A DNA stretch of 6,725 nucleotides from an uncultured Collinsella sp. (GTDB lineage Bacteria > Actinomycetota > Coriobacteriia > Coriobacteriales > Coriobacteriaceae). This document shows positions 6,192 through 6,725 of this stretch, piece by piece. Position numbers and translations under genes: made by a program. The stretch is from positions 1-6,725 of the forward strand of contig CAKUGX010000101.1 in the NCBI GenBank assembly GCA_934654765.1, written 5' to 3'. Below the pieces are notes generated by a model. It searched no databases. It was not told the DNA's origin and was given only the letters and a program-made list of their open reading frames with translations. Position 1 is the stretch's first letter. The number at the start of each line of letters is the position of its first letter.

Positions 6192-6713
6192 TTATTCGTG
6201 CTGGCTGGTGCGGTGCTCGTACTCCTCGGGGGTAATGACGTCCTCGATGCGTAGGTTGACGCCCGCCACCTCAAGGCCGGTCATCGCGGCAAGGCGCTCG
6301 GTGACACGTGCCTTGACATCGTCGAAGATCGCGGGCGCATAGGCGCCGTACTCGATGATGACGGAGATGTTGACGACCACGCGATTGTCATCGGTGACCT
6401 CGACCGTCACGCCCTTGGTCAGATTCTCGGCACCAAACTGCTCCTGCACAAAGTGCATAAGGTTGCCCTTCATGCCCAGAACGTGCGGGACCTCGCGAGT
6501 GGCCATGGCAACGATCTTCTCGATCACGCCGTTGGAATAGGTCAGCGAGTCCTCGGACTCATCCGCTTCCTCGTCGTCCTCGTCCGCATCGTCGGCGGGT
6601 TCGGCCTCGACGAGCGCCTCGTCCTCGAGCGTTACGTCCTCGGCCTCGGCGGCGACGGTCTCGCCGGCCTCGAGCTCGGCATCGGCTACATCGACCTTCG
6701 TATTAAAAGCCAT
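6192..6713 (-). CDS. Asp23/Gls24 family envelope stress response protein
   Basis: Protein of 173 aa. The Asp23/Gls24 domain spans about 57-160: YSNGVIEKIVAMATREVPHV (59-78), a GMKGN turn (80-84), a strand region GVTVEVTDDNRVVVNISVIIEYG (101-123), a helix FDDVKARVTERLAAMTGL (130-147) and the closing strand VAGVNLRIEDV (149-159), the family's usual order. In Gram-positives such proteins sit at the membrane, often tethered by a partner such as AmaP, and are induced by cell-envelope or alkaline stress. No AmaP-like partner is in the window. The first 56 residues are exceptional: 25 are Asp or Glu and only one is Lys, so this segment is probably disordered and strongly negative. There is no signal peptide or membrane segment. 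Start at 6713 is fixed by a near-perfect ribosome binding site. A hairpin about 50 bp downstream probably ends the transcript; its promoter lies beyond the window. Confidence 0.93.
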   Translation of the reverse strand: MAFNTKVDVADAELEAGETVAAEAEDVTLEDEALVEAEPADDADEDDEEADESEDSLTYSNGVIEKIVAMATREVPHVLGMKGNLMHFVQEQFGAENLTKGVTVEVTDDNRVVVNISVIIEYGAYAPAIFDDVKARVTERLAAMTGLEVAGVNLRIEDVITPEEYEHRTSQHE

Positions 6714-6716
6714 GGT

Positions 6717-6724
6717 TCCTCCTT
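6717..6724 (-). promoter_or_regulatory. Strong ribosome binding site of the Asp23 gene
   Basis: On the minus strand AAGGAGGA stands three bases before the ATG at 6713, close to a full complement of the 16S rRNA 3' end. It suggests high translation, in line with the abundance of Asp23 proteins in other Gram-positives. Confidence 0.85.
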
Positions 6725-6725
6725 A

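Overview
The window looks like ordinary chromosomal DNA from a GC-rich Gram-positive bacterium. The combination of an Asp23/Gls24 protein, a YitT-family membrane protein, a zinc-ribbon multi-pass membrane protein, strong AAGGAGG-type ribosome binding sites and GC-rich third codon positions points to a Coriobacteriia gut actinobacterium, most likely Collinsella or a close relative. The taxon is an inference from gene content and style; no sequence search was possible. No transposase, phage, CRISPR, tRNA or rRNA signature is visible.

Layout: (1) Positions 1-107 are non-coding and hold a long imperfect inverted repeat (21-87). (2) Positions 108-1757, minus strand, encode a YtcJ-type metal-dependent amidohydrolase of 549 aa. 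(3) Positions 1758-1910 form a divergent intergenic region with a good promoter for the rightward gene and an 18-bp direct repeat embedded in it. (4) Positions 1911-3374, plus strand, encode an M20-family amidohydrolase/peptidase of 487 aa with an unusual charged C-terminal tail, followed by a strong GC-rich hairpin terminator (3410-3447). (5) Positions 3506-4813, minus strand, encode a zinc-ribbon membrane protein of 435 aa with a Pro/Glu/Ala-rich tail. (6) Positions 4963-5985, minus strand, encode a YitT-family membrane protein of 340 aa. (7) Positions 5986-6191 are non-coding, with a promoter candidate and two hairpins. (8) Positions 6192-6713, minus strand, encode an Asp23/Gls24 envelope stress protein of 173 aa with a very acidic N-terminus and a near-perfect ribosome binding site at the window edge.

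How the genes may work together: the two divergent hydrolases share an intergenic region and could be co-regulated for use of amide-bonded or N-acylated amino-acid substrates; this is inference. The three leftward genes (Asp23, YitT, zinc-ribbon) point the same way, but they are separated by 149-206 bp gaps with their own promoter-like or hairpin elements, so they are probably separate transcription units. All three have unusual hydrophilic, low-complexity extensions on recognisable cores.

No convincing new multi-gene system was found. The most interesting signals are non-coding: the 18-bp repeat pair overlapping the M20 promoter and the 21-bp inverted repeat at the left edge, whose three imperfections are all G-U compatible on one strand.
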